This document shows, in pieces, positions 10,308 through 19,737 of a DNA stretch of 48,153 bases (position 1 is its first letter; every line of letters starts with the position of its first letter). Origin of the DNA: Dyella sp. ASV21 (GTDB lineage Bacteria > Pseudomonadota > Gammaproteobacteria > Xanthomonadales > Rhodanobacteraceae); the NCBI RefSeq assembly GCF_016428975.1, contig NZ_JAELTT010000031.1:1-48153 (forward strand). Reading direction: 5' to 3'. Under the pieces are notes generated by a model. That model made no database searches, was not told the DNA's origin, and saw only the letters and a program-made list of their open reading frames with translations. Made by a program: the position numbers and the translations under genes.

Positions 10308-11264
10308 ATGAATGGATATCTCCGGTCACTCGTTCTGGTTTCCGCCACCGTGGTGCTGGCCGCATGCGGCACGCAGCGCTCCGTGGTGGTCGAGCCTGCC
10401 GCTGGTGGTTCGTCTCGCGGCGGCGTGGTGTCTCCGGCCGCGCGTCCGGCACCCGGCGGCTCCTATCGAGTGGTGAAGGGCGACACGCTCTATTCCATCG
10501 CGTTTCGCAACGGCGTGGATTTCCGCGACCTGGCCAATTGGAACCATATCGATTCGCCTTACACCATCTGGCCCGGCCAGGAGCTCAAGCTCGGCCCGGC
10601 GGGTGGTAAGCCGGCCGTCACGCCCGTACGCAACATGACAGGCACGGTGGTGACCACCGCCAAGCCTGTGACACCCACGCCTGCGCCCGCCGCGACCCAT
10701 GGGGTTGCGGATGCTCCTGCGCCGGTCGTGTCCGTGCCGGTCGCGAGCAGTTCGACCACGCCCGCCAGCACCCCGGCGTCGGCGGCAAGCACGGCACAGG
10801 TGGTGCCGGTGGCCGGCGCCCCGGTGGCGGCCGCCACCACACCGCCGCCGCCCCCGCCAGCGCCCGCCGCACCGGGGGCTACCCGCAGCAGTGGCGGCGT
10901 GGCCTGGCGATGGCCTGCCGACGGTTCACTCATCAAGCGCTTTCAGGCAGGCGATGCCATTCCGGGCATCGAGATCGCCGGCAAGTCCGGCGACCCCGTG
11001 CGCGCGGCCGCCGATGGCGTAGTGGTTTATAGCGGTAACGGCCTGGTGGGCTATGGCGAGCTGGTCATCGTCAAGCACAACGACAGCTATCTGTCGGCCT
11101 ACGGCCACAACAGCAAGCGCTTGGTGAAGGAAGGTCAACGCGTGAGCGCCGGCCAGCAGATCGCCGAGATGGGCGCCACAGGCGCCACCCGCGACGAATT
11201 GCAGTTCCAGATTCGCAAGGACGGCAACCCGGTCGACCCGCTGGGCTACCTGCCGTCGCGCTAA
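10308..11264 (+). CDS. nlpD: Lipoprotein NlpD: LysM plus degenerate M23 peptidase domain
   Basis: Outer-membrane lipoprotein that activates the amidase AmiC at the division septum in E. coli. From ATG 10308 the 318-residue product begins with a lipoprotein signal ending in VLAAC, so Cys20 would be acylated; in-frame ATGs at 10272 and 10296 are alternatives. A LysM domain (YRVVKGDTLYSIA ... WPGQELKL) is followed by a Pro/Ala/Thr-rich linker of about 100 residues and an M23 fold. The catalytic zinc motifs are lost: the first His is replaced in GIEIAG and the HxH motif reads LQFQIR. This is the NlpD pattern of an activator rather than a hydrolase. rpoS, often the next gene, is absent. Confidence 0.93.
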   Translation: MNGYLRSLVLVSATVVLAACGTQRSVVVEPAAGGSSRGGVVSPAARPAPGGSYRVVKGDTLYSIAFRNGVDFRDLANWNHIDSPYTIWPGQELKLGPAGGKPAVTPVRNMTGTVVTTAKPVTPTPAPAATHGVADAPAPVVSVPVASSSTTPASTPASAASTAQVVPVAGAPVAAATTPPPPPPAPAAPGATRSSGGVAWRWPADGSLIKRFQAGDAIPGIEIAGKSGDPVRAAADGVVVYSGNGLVGYGELVIVKHNDSYLSAYGHNSKRLVKEGQRVSAGQQIAEMGATGATRDELQFQIRKDGNPVDPLGYLPSR

Positions 11265-11293
11265 GCGCGCAAGGCCATTCCGTAGGTGGGTGC

Positions 11294-11324
11294 GTGAGTA
11301 GAGCGCCGATGTGCGCTCTCTCAC
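11294..11324. other. Hairpin between convergent nlpD and Mth938-like genes
   Basis: GTGAG-T-AGAGCGC (11294-11306) pairs with GCGCTCT-CTCAC (11313-11324): 12 base pairs with one bulged T and a 6-nt loop. It lies in the 91-bp gap between converging genes, so it probably protects or ends both transcripts. No U-tract follows. Confidence 0.45.
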
Positions 11325-11355
11325 GGTAGCGGCGTGGCTGCCAGGATGTCGGCTT

Positions 11356-11733
11356 TCAGGCCGCCGGCAAGATAAAGGCCGCCACCACGCGACGGCTCTC
11401 GGCCGCCAGTAAGTCATAGGTGCGAGCGGCGGCGGCGTTGTCCATCACTTCCACGCCGACGCCTTTGCGCAGCAGCCCGGCCATGAAGGCAGCGGCCGGG
11501 AACACCTGGCGCTCGCCGGTACCCAGCACCACCAACTCCGGCTTCAGTTCCAGGATGGCCTCTGCATGGCCGGCATCCAGCTCAGTGGACGCGGCCACCG
11601 GCCAGCCTTCGATCGCACGGTCAGGCGCCAGCAGGAAGCTGGCGGTGATTTCCCGGTCCATCACCGTGACGCTGCGTGGACCCACGCGGCGCACGAACAG
11701 GTAATTGCCTGGGCGGTCGAGCGTCAGGTCCAT
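11356..11733 (-). CDS. Mth938-like domain protein (DUF498 family)
   Basis: A 125-residue cytosolic protein of the Mth938/NDUFAF3-like family. The visible pattern is [20 protein letters not shown], then [21 protein letters not shown], followed by [32 protein letters not shown]. This is the family's core, in which 'GTG' precedes a helix and a 'M-T/N-A-RTYN-L' segment closes the fold. The mitochondrial homologue is an assembly factor of complex I; the bacterial role is not established. It starts 8 bp after yhbY on the same strand, so the two are likely co-transcribed. Confidence 0.85.
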   Translation of the reverse strand: MDLTLDRPGNYLFVRRVGPRSVTVMDREITASFLLAPDRAIEGWPVAASTELDAGHAEAILELKPELVVLGTGERQVFPAAAFMAGLLRKGVGVEVMDNAAAARTYDLLAAESRRVVAAFILPAA

Positions 11734-11740
11734 GCGTGCC

Positions 11741-12037
11741 TCAGCGCGGCAGGGCGAGCTTGGGCTCGTCCTCGTTGCGACGGAACAGTACGGCGATATG
11801 GCCGATCTGCTGCACGCTCTCGGATCGGGTGCCGTTGGTGAGGAAGTCGATCTGCTCCTGGCGCTCGTCCTTATCGCCGCCGGACAGCTTCACCTTCACC
11901 AGTTCATGATGGGAGAGAGCGAGGTCCAGCTCTTTGAGGACAGCCTCGGTGGCACCCTTGGCGCCAAGCAGGATGACAGGGTGGAGATCGTGGGCGAGGC
12001 TGCGCAGGTAGCGGCGCTGCGAGGGGGAAAGAGCCAT
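11741..12037 (-). CDS. yhbY: Ribosome assembly RNA-binding protein YhbY (CRM domain)
   Basis: A 98-residue CRM-domain protein that binds pre-50S ribosomal RNA in E. coli. Features: N-terminal [21 protein letters not shown], then [20 protein letters not shown], the [10 protein letters not shown] strand, and the late [12 protein letters not shown]. The GAKG turn corresponds to the CRM GxxG RNA-binding loop. It is divergent from rlmE across a 78-bp gap, a widespread yhbY-rlmE-ftsH arrangement linking ribosome assembly genes. Confidence 0.95.
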   Translation of the reverse strand: MALSPSQRRYLRSLAHDLHPVILLGAKGATEAVLKELDLALSHHELVKVKLSGGDKDERQEQIDFLTNGTRSESVQQIGHIAVLFRRNEDEPKLALPR

Positions 12038-12115
12038 GCGTTCAGTCTTAAATTCGCGGCGGAGAGACTGCTAAGGGTATCATGCGGTATCCCCCTACCT
12101 GCGTCCGTTGCCGAC

Positions 12116-12762
12116 ATGTCTCGCAGCAAGAGTAGTTCCCGCTGGCTGCGGGAGCATTTCGATGATGTTTATGTGAAGAAGGCCCAGGCCGAGGGCCTGC
12201 GGTCCCGTGCCGTGTTCAAGCTGGAGGAGCTGGTCGACCGCGACCGCCTGCTCAAGCCGGGCATGCGCGTGGTGGACCTGGGTGCCGCCCCGGGCGGCTG
12301 GTCCCAACTGGTCCGCCAGCGCCTGGGCGACACCGGCGCGGTGATCGCCATGGATATCCTGCCCATGCAAGGTATTGCCGGGGTGGATTTCCTCCAGGGC
12401 GATTTCCGTGAAGAATCGGTGTTGCGCGAGCTGGAAAGCCGTTTGCAGGGCCAAAAAGTGGATCTTGTGCTATCTGACATGGCCCCCAATATGAGTGGTG
12501 TAGCCCTGGCGGACCAGATCCGGGCGATGGACCTGGCGGAGCTGGCACTGGATTTCAGCCGGCAATGGCTCAAGCCGGGTGGATCGTTCCTGATCAAGTT
12601 GTTCCAGGGGACAGGCTTTGACGATTACTTGCGCAGCTTGCGCGGGGACTTCACCCGCGTGACCATGCGTAAACCTAAGGCCTCCCGCGCACGTTCGCGG
12701 GAGGTGTATGCATTAGCCGTGGGTCGCAAGATCACCGGCGGGCAATCGGGCGAGAACCGTGC

Positions 12763-12766
<4 letters not shown>
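12116..12766 (+). CDS. rlmE: 23S rRNA (uridine2552-2'-O)-methyltransferase RlmE
   Basis: Methylates U2552 of 23S rRNA during late 50S assembly. The ATG at 12116 ([17 protein letters not shown]) gives 216 residues, against 209 in E. coli; the frame is open further upstream but that part is antisense to yhbY. The K-D-K-E catalytic set is visible: RAVFKLEEL (Lys35), the SAM loop [26 protein letters not shown] (Asp), [12 protein letters not shown] (Lys) and [13 protein letters not shown] (Glu). The stop overlaps the ftsH start (ATGA), as in E. coli, where rlmE (ftsJ) and ftsH form one operon. Confidence 0.96.
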
Positions 12767-14712
<1,946 letters not shown>

Positions 14713-14738
14713 TCGATGGCGTGCAGAAACAGCACATC

Positions 14739-14768
14739 AAAGGCGGCCGCAAGGCCGCCTTTGTTTTT
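14739..14768 (+). terminator. Strong intrinsic terminator after ftsH
   Basis: AAAGGCGGCC and GGCCGCCTTT form a perfect 10-bp stem around the tetraloop GCAA, followed by GTTTTT. It is 26 bp after the ftsH stop and is a textbook rho-independent terminator. Confidence 0.93.
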
Positions 14769-15088
14769 CCTGCAATGCAGGGTCGCGTGCAATGCGCACA
14801 GAACGCGGCTATCGCGGTCACCACGCCACACACATCGTGCGGGGCAGGCGACGAGTCTCAGTACGCATGCAGCACGTCACGCGTAGCGCGTCATGCGAAG
14901 CGCGAGCGCCGCGTAACGGTGTCCATGCAGGGTGTTGTCACCCCATATCACTATTTGTGAAATTTTTTGCCGGAAAGGTCTGGCGAAACCCGAAGCGGAT
15001 GGCATAAACTATGCAGCTCGGGTGACGCGTTTTCATCGTTTTGCAGAAGCTTCTTCAGCAATCGATGAAAAAAATATGAAAAAAAGTA
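14769..15088. other. Intergenic region upstream of the tRNA operon; no gene seen
   Basis: No open frame here has recognisable coding content. Small repeats are present: TGCAATGC occurs twice (near 14770 and 14788), ACGCGTAGCGCGT is a short inverted repeat near 14880, and GCATAAACTATGC a 5-bp inverted repeat near 15002. The last ~30 bp are rich in A-tracts (near 15065-15085) and probably act as an UP element for the promoter that follows. Confidence 0.5.
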
Positions 15089-15117
15089 TTGACGCGCCGG
15101 CCTCGAATCTGAATAAT
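15089..15117 (+). promoter_or_regulatory. Near-consensus sigma-70 promoter of the tRNA operon
   Basis: TTGACG (15089-15094) and AATAAT (15112-15117) are separated by 17 bp, and two A-tracts lie directly upstream like an UP element. This predicts a start near 15124, about 60 bp before the first tRNA. Five of six matches in both boxes make it the best promoter in the window. Confidence 0.85.
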
Positions 15118-15182
15118 TCCGCTTCTCGCTTCGGCGCTTTCCACTAAGGTGGTTAAGCGGCAAGGCAAAATGTTTTGAAAAC

Positions 15183-15259
15183 GCGCCCGTAGCTCAGTTG
15201 GATAGAGTACCAGGCTACGAACTTGGTGGTCGGGAGTTCGAATCTCTCCGGGCGCGCCA
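15183..15259 (+). tRNA. tRNA-Arg (anticodon ACG)
   Basis: A full cloverleaf of 77 nt: acceptor GCGCCCG/CGGGCGC, anticodon arm CCAGG-CTACGAA-CTTGG with ACG at the anticodon (read as ICG), T-loop TTCGAAT, discriminator G, and an encoded CCA end. It is first in the operon. Confidence 0.97.
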
Positions 15260-15322
15260 AATTTAGCAAGTCGATGTGTTCGCACAACGATTTGCACCGC
15301 AAGGCAGTGAATCGCCAAACGG

Positions 15323-15390
15323 ACCGAACGTAGTGAGAAAGTTCGGTATGCTTTATACGGATTGACTAGGCTACGCGTCACCCGTAGCAT
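15323..15390 (+). promoter_or_regulatory. Spacer with hairpin and possible internal promoter between tRNA-Arg and tRNA-Pro
   Basis: The spacer 15260-15428 is much longer than the others. It holds the inverted repeat ACCGAAC/GTTCGGT (15323-15329 and 15341-15347) and a candidate promoter, TTGACT (15362-15367), 17-bp spacing, TAGCAT (15385-15390). That promoter would start transcription about 30 bp before tRNA-Pro. Just before tRNA-Pro the sequence GAGGGTTCGAAATC looks like a T-arm remnant. Confidence 0.45.
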
Positions 15391-15428
15391 TTCAAGGCTT
15401 CAGCCCGAGAAGGTTGAGGGTTCGAAAT

Positions 15429-15505
15429 CGGGGTATAGCTCAGCCTGGTAGAGCGCCAGCTTTGGGAGCTGGATGTCGGGGGTTCGAATCCCTCTGCCCC
15501 GACCA
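15429..15505 (+). tRNA. tRNA-Pro (anticodon TGG)
   Basis: 77-nt cloverleaf with acceptor CGGGGTA/TGCCCCG, anticodon arm CCAGC-TTTGGGA-GCTGG (anticodon TGG), T-loop TTCGAAT, discriminator A and an encoded CCA. Confidence 0.97.
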
Positions 15506-15532
15506 GCAGATGCTGATGCACAATGTGCACAA

Positions 15533-15609
15533 GCGCCTGTAGCTCAACCGGATAGAGCATCGGCCTTCTAAGCCGACGGTTGCAGGTTCGATTCCTGTCG
15601 GGCGCGCCA
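15533..15609 (+). tRNA. tRNA-Arg (anticodon TCT)
   Basis: 77-nt cloverleaf with acceptor GCGCCTG/CGGGCGC, anticodon arm TCGGC-CTTCTAA-GCCGA (anticodon TCT, reading AGA/AGG), T-loop TTCGATT, discriminator G and an encoded CCA. Confidence 0.97.
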
Positions 15610-15622
15610 GTTCAAGTTTGCG

Positions 15623-15699
15623 GTGGATGTAGCTCAGCTGGTTAGAGCATCGGATTGTGATTCCGAGGGTCGTGGGTTCGAGTCCCATCTTCCACCCCA
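15623..15699 (+). tRNA. tRNA-His (anticodon GTG)
   Basis: 77-nt cloverleaf with acceptor GTGGATG/CTTCCAC, anticodon arm TCGGA-TTGTGAT-TCCGA (anticodon GTG), T-loop TTCGAGT, discriminator C and CCA. The extra G expected at position -1 of tRNA-His is encoded at 15622, opposite discriminator C. The acceptor has a T6-T67 mismatch. Confidence 0.96.
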
Positions 15700-15727
15700 G
15701 TTGAGCCGGTAAGTAAAAACAAGTTTT

Positions 15728-15803
<76 letters not shown>

Positions 15804-15810
15804 AAAAGAT

Positions 15811-15844
15811 AGGGACTTAGCGAAAGCTAAGTCCCTTTTCTTTT
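15811..15844 (+). terminator. Intrinsic terminator of the tRNA operon
   Basis: AGGGACTTAGC and GCTAAGTCCCT form a perfect 11-bp stem capped by a GAAA tetraloop and followed by TTTTCTTTT, 7 bp after tRNA-Lys. Confidence 0.95.
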
Positions 15845-16170
15845 GCCTGCCGGAAAAATGCCCGGGAAATTGGCCGGTAATTCGCCTATGAAACGGCGCC
15901 CGCCGGCGCAGTGTCTCAGGTCATGCCAAGTTGATCTCGGCCTACTTTTTAGCCCTTCCGATGAGCTGCACCACGGGCACACGGCAGGCCGGACGCGCCG
16001 CGCCGCGCCACGTCACGATCAGGCTGCTTCCACGCTGTCCCCCTAGGCTGATGGCCATAGAGCGTTCGTGAGTCTGCCCGGGGCGGGCGTTTGGGCTGAT
16101 AGTGCGGGCAGGGCTTTGCGAGTTGCCGCGTATGCGGTGGTGCGGGGCATCACATGGCAACGGGGGCGGT
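15845..16170. other. Intergenic region between the tRNA operon and the methyltransferase-like gene; no gene seen
   Basis: 326 bp with no open frame that resembles a protein and no clear promoter hexamers. GC-rich, with CGCCGCGCCGCGCC near 16000. It marks the boundary between conserved tRNAs and the accessory EPS region. No direct repeat of a tRNA 3' end was noticed here. Confidence 0.4.
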
Positions 16171-16995
16171 ATGGATAGTCATACGACGATCCAGGGCATA
16201 GTGGAGCAAGCGTCGCATTGGCCGGGTATTGGCGGCTTGCTGCGCGCCAGGTACGAGCGGCGTTTTCGTGCGCACGATTCCACCATGCGCAATCTCTATC
16301 GCGGCGTGTACTCCAGCTTTGCGGAAGCGCAGGCAAGTATTCCGCAGAGTCTGCTGCAGGGGTACGACAACGCGGCATCCGCCTCCTTTTATCGGGAGCG
16401 CACGCGGCGCGTGTTTCTCAACGACTACCCCGCGATGTGGTGGTTGTCGCGCCTGTTCGAGGAGGGGCAGACCTCCGTGTTCGATCTGGGTGGCCATATC
16501 GGCATTGCGTATTACGCATATCAGCGCTATTTCCGTTACCCCGATACCGTGCGCTGGACGGTAATGGACGTGCCGGCGGTGATGGAGGCCGGTGCGGCAT
16601 GGGCGGAAAAGAACGATAGCCTGCGCCACCTCAGTTTCACCTCTCGTCCCGAGGATGCCGGCGATGCCAATGTGTTCTTTGCGGCGGGTTCGCTGCAGTA
16701 CCTTGATTACACGTTGGCGCAGTTGCTCGCCCAGCTCGATCGGCGACCGGCGCATTTGCTGCTGAACTCCGTGCCCATCCATATGACGGTGTCGTACTTC
16801 ACCGTGCAGAACACCGGGGTTTCCTGTTGCCCGTATCGCGTCATTGCTGAGCGCGAGTTCGTGGATGGCTTGCGAGAGCTGGGCTATGTCGTGCGCGATC
16901 GCTGGGAGAACACCGATCGCCGCTGTGATATTCCTTTCTATCCGGCGCATTCGCTGGATCGTTACTTTGGTTTGTATCTCAGTCGCGAATCCTGA
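16171..16995 (+). CDS. SAM-methyltransferase-like protein (TIGR04325-type)
   Basis: A 274-residue protein with a Rossmann-like methyltransferase core: SVFDLGGHIGIAYYAYQRYF near residues 103-122 corresponds to the SAM-binding motif I, WTVMDVPAVMEAG to motif II, and FFAAGSLQYLDYTL to motif IV. This pattern (DLGGH-GIAYYA, 'GSLQY') is that of the TIGR04325 family of putative methyltransferases, which occur in surface polysaccharide loci; their acceptor is unknown. ATG 16171 follows CGGGGGCGGT and precedes the first conserved residues. It is the first gene after the tRNA operon and is separated from the EPS operon by 533 bp, so it is probably transcribed alone. O-methylation of an EPS sugar is inference. 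Confidence 0.75.
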   Translation: MDSHTTIQGIVEQASHWPGIGGLLRARYERRFRAHDSTMRNLYRGVYSSFAEAQASIPQSLLQGYDNAASASFYRERTRRVFLNDYPAMWWLSRLFEEGQTSVFDLGGHIGIAYYAYQRYFRYPDTVRWTVMDVPAVMEAGAAWAEKNDSLRHLSFTSRPEDAGDANVFFAAGSLQYLDYTLAQLLAQLDRRPAHLLLNSVPIHMTVSYFTVQNTGVSCCPYRVIAEREFVDGLRELGYVVRDRWENTDRRCDIPFYPAHSLDRYFGLYLSRES

Positions 16996-17528
16996 CGCGC
17001 GCCCACCCGCGTCATCGCCATGCGAGCCGGGTGCCTGATTCCTGGATGGCACCCGTTACACATCCTTTAAGCGCGCTTTCTGGCGAGGCATTTGCTGCAT
17101 CGCTCGATCTAAGCGGCGGCAGAGGCGCGCGCCATGCAACCCCTGACGACGCAAGGCGCTCCCGCTGCGGTCGGCGCGGTTGGCAAGTGCGTACCTGGCC
17201 GTGTCGGAATGAGTTGGATGCGGCCCGATGGGTGGAGCGTCCGGACGTATCGGCCAAATGGTCTAAATCGGCTGCCCCGGCGGGGTTGCTCTCATGTGTC
17301 GGATGTAGCCCGCCTACCGCGTCGGATCAGTGGGCCGGCCCTGCCTAGGCCGTCTGGCTGCTAGAGGCGAGCGCGCGGTAGCGAGAGCCTTCCATCGCGG
17401 CTGGCGGTGCGGTTGCGATGGCCGTCCATGTGCGGCAAGTCATAGCTCTAATGGCTTTGTCAAGCGGGATTTTCTATTGGATATACTCAGTCGTGACGCA
17501 GTTCACACTTTTGAACCAGGGGGCGGCC
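16996..17528. other. Long leader region upstream of the EPS operon; no gene seen
   Basis: 533 bp without a convincing gene. It contains a perfect 10-bp palindrome CGTCCGGACG (17238-17247), a possible promoter (see separate entry), and the inverted repeat GTTCA-N6-TGAAC (17501-17516), which lies between the predicted transcription start and the ATG at 17529. The palindromes are possible regulator-binding sites for EPS control; no regulator gene is visible in the window. Confidence 0.4.
17457..17487 (+). promoter_or_regulatory. Candidate promoter of the plus-strand EPS operon
   Basis: TTGTCA (17457-17462) and TATACT (17482-17487) match the sigma-70 hexamers well, but the spacing is 19 bp, longer than optimal. 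The region is unusually AT-rich for this genome. The start would be about 35 bp before the first EPS ATG; the ribosome-binding site is the AGGGGGCGG just before it. Confidence 0.45.
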
Positions 17529-18152
17529 ATGAAGAGTCTTCGTCAGCTTTTCGTACTGTGTGCGGTGCTGTTGTTGAGCGCCTGCGCGACCGGTGGCGGG
17601 TCGACAGAGGCGCCCAAGATCGATCCACAGGCGCAGGCTGTGACGACCTACCGCATTGGTGTCGATGACCAACTGCAGATCACCGTCTGGCATAACCCCG
17701 ATTTGAGCGTAAGCGTGCCGGTGCGTCCGGACGGCAAGATCACCGTGCCGCTGATTGGCGATGTGGTCGCGGGCGGCAAGACGCCGGAGGAAGTGGCCGG
17801 CGAGATCAAGGACAAGCTGCAAGCCTACGTGCGCGACCCGCAGGTAGCGGTGATCCTCACCGAGCTGCGCAGCCACGAATACCTCTCACGCGTGCGCGTA
17901 ACCGGTGCTGTTCGCTCGCCAGTGTCCATTCCTTACCGGCAGGGCATGACCGTGCTGGATGCGGTGCTGGCGGCTGGTGGCACCACCGAATTCGCCGCGC
18001 CCGACCGCACCGAGCTCTATCGCAAGACCGCCGATGGCGTAACCACGCCCTATGCGGTGCGGCTGGACAAAGTGCTGCAACAAGGGGACCTGGCCACCAA
18101 TTATCCGGTGCAGCCTGGTGACGTGGTGACCGTGCCGTTGCGGGCGTTTTGA
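17529..18152 (+). CDS. Polysaccharide export lipoprotein (Wza-like, XrtA-type)
   Basis: Outer-membrane/periplasmic polysaccharide export protein. From ATG 17529 the 207-residue product has a lipoprotein signal ending LLLSAC (Cys19). The Poly_export domain follows: YRIGVDDQLQITVWHNPDLS, VPVRPDGKITVPLIGDV and the YVRDPQVAVILTE end. A SLBB domain then reads RVTGAVRSPVSIPYRQGMTVLDAVLAAGG, and the C-terminus is PVQPGDVVTVP. The short length, without the long Wza C-terminal helix, is that of the XrtA/PEP-CTERM-associated export family (TIGR03027-like). It leads the EPS operon; the next gene begins after 40 bp with its own GAGGGA site. The frame is open upstream to 17418, but that extension would hide the signal peptide. 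Confidence 0.9.
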   Translation: MKSLRQLFVLCAVLLLSACATGGGSTEAPKIDPQAQAVTTYRIGVDDQLQITVWHNPDLSVSVPVRPDGKITVPLIGDVVAGGKTPEEVAGEIKDKLQAYVRDPQVAVILTELRSHEYLSRVRVTGAVRSPVSIPYRQGMTVLDAVLAAGGTTEFAAPDRTELYRKTADGVTTPYAVRLDKVLQQGDLATNYPVQPGDVVTVPLRAF

Positions 18153-18192
18153 CGCCCGCCGTGATCCAGGGAACCGGATCGAGGGAATAGCT

Positions 18193-19737
18193 ATGAGTGG
18201 CGAACTCACACCTTTTGCGAGCCTGGTACCAGCACTGGTAAGCGAGGCGCGTCGTCGGCGAGTGACCATGGGCGTGCTGTTCGCGCTGATTGCCCTGGCG
18301 GCCCTGGTCACCGGCACGCTGTGGCCGAAGAAATACGAGGCATCCACCACCATCATCGCGCAGGAGAGCAACATCATCTCGCCGCTGATGGAGGGCGCGG
18401 CATCGGCGACGGCCAACAAGAACCGAGCCAGCATCGCCCGCGACGTGATCTTCAGCCGCGACGTGATGAACCAGATCCTGGTTGTCGGCGGCTGGGCGGC
18501 CAAGCACCCCTCGCCGATCGAACAGGATCGCATCGTGGAAGGCATCAAGTCGCGCACCAAGGTGCTGATGGAGCGCGACAACCTCATCACCATCAGCTAT
18601 TTCGATACCGATCCCCGCCGTACCTACGAGGTGACGCGGCAGTTCGCGCAGCTGTTCATCAGCGAAAGCCTGGCTTCCAAGCAGCGTGAAAGTCGCGAAG
18701 CCTACGAGTTCATCAACAGCCAGGTCGAGGCCTACCGCAGCAAGCTCACCGATGCGGAGGACAAGCTCAAGGCCTATCGCGGCACCAACGAAGATGCGCG
18801 CCCGGGCAGCGAGACCGATACCAATGCGCGCATCAGCCAGTTGCGCAGCCAGATCGAGCAGGCGCGCATGGATCTGATGGAGCGCCGTTCGCAGGAAGGT
18901 TCGCTGGCGTCCCAGCTCACCGGCGAGTCGGAAGTGAGCACGGTGGAGACGGTGGGTGGCGTCTACCAAACCCAGATGGCCGATCTGCAGGCGCAGTTGG
19001 ACAAGCTGCTGCTGACCTATACCGAGGAATACCCGGACGTGGTCCGCATACGTCACCAGATGCAGGACCTTCGCCAGCAGATGGCGCAGGAAGACCAGCG
19101 CAAGGCGGCCGCGCAACTGTCCGGCACACCAACGACACTGGATAGCCGCGTGCAGTTCAATCCGGCCTATCAGCAGATCAAGACCCAGTTGAGCACCACG
19201 CGCGCCTCCACTGCGGCGGCTGCGGCGCGCCTGGGTGCCAGCGAAGCGGCTTTGCAAACCGAACTGCAGCGCAGCGCCCGCATCGCCAATTCCGAGAACG
19301 TGGTGGCCGAGCTCACGCGTGACTACAACGTCAATCGGGACGTGTATCAGGATCTGCTCAAGCGTCGCGAGAACGCACGTGTGTCCATGAACCTGGATGC
19401 CGAGCAGCGTGGTCTGACCTTCCTGATCCAGAACCCCGCCGTGATGCCGTTGGTGCCCTCGGGCCTGCGTTTCATGCACTTCAGCATTGCGGGGCTCGCG
19501 CTGGCATTGGCAGTGCCGGTGGGCCTGTTGTTCGGGCTGGTGCGGCTGGATCCACGCGTGCGTTCGGTAGAGCGCCTGGAGCAGGCGACGGGTCTCGCCG
19601 TGCTGGCCTCCATCCCGTTCTATCCCACCCCCGATGATCGTCGTCGAGAGCATCGGCAAAACCTGTTTCTGATGGTCACGCTGGCGGGCATTGCGGCGAT
19701 CTACCTGGGCGTGTTCTGGCTGAGGCTGAAGGGATGA
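18193..19737 (+). CDS. Polysaccharide chain-length determinant (PCP/Wzz, XrtA-type)
   Basis: Inner-membrane polysaccharide co-polymerase that sets chain length and couples polymerisation to export. The 514-residue product has a transmembrane helix near 28-48 (MGVLFALIALAALVTGTLWP), a large periplasmic helical region (about 50-420) rich in coiled-coil, for example QVEAYRSKLTDAEDKLKAYR, and a C-terminal transmembrane part (FMHFSIAGLALALAVPVGLLF and a final helix). The PG-like loop and VMPLVPSGLRF before the second helix fit the Wzz/GumC family; size and order (after the export lipoprotein) match the XrtA-associated chain-length family (TIGR03007-like). No kinase domain is fused. It overlaps the next gene by 4 bp. 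Confidence 0.88.
   Translation: MSGELTPFASLVPALVSEARRRRVTMGVLFALIALAALVTGTLWPKKYEASTTIIAQESNIISPLMEGAASATANKNRASIARDVIFSRDVMNQILVVGGWAAKHPSPIEQDRIVEGIKSRTKVLMERDNLITISYFDTDPRRTYEVTRQFAQLFISESLASKQRESREAYEFINSQVEAYRSKLTDAEDKLKAYRGTNEDARPGSETDTNARISQLRSQIEQARMDLMERRSQEGSLASQLTGESEVSTVETVGGVYQTQMADLQAQLDKLLLTYTEEYPDVVRIRHQMQDLRQQMAQEDQRKAAAQLSGTPTTLDSRVQFNPAYQQIKTQLSTTRASTAAAAARLGASEAALQTELQRSARIANSENVVAELTRDYNVNRDVYQDLLKRRENARVSMNLDAEQRGLTFLIQNPAVMPLVPSGLRFMHFSIAGLALALAVPVGLLFGLVRLDPRVRSVERLEQATGLAVLASIPFYPTPDDRRREHRQNLFLMVTLAGIAAIYLGVFWLRLKG

Noticed and set aside
17047-17052. TGGCAC as a sigma-54 -24 element upstream of the EPS operon
   Set aside because: The matching -12 element (TTGC at the correct spacing) is absent, and it lies almost 500 bp from the first gene.
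16996-17528. Small open frames in the EPS leader as genes
   Set aside because: Their products are Arg/Ala/Pro-rich with no start signals or resemblance to proteins; the region looks non-coding.
17857-19659. 600-codon minus-strand open frame over the chain-length determinant
   Set aside because: Antisense to a clear co-polymerase gene; no domain pattern, no ribosome-binding site and typical mirror composition.
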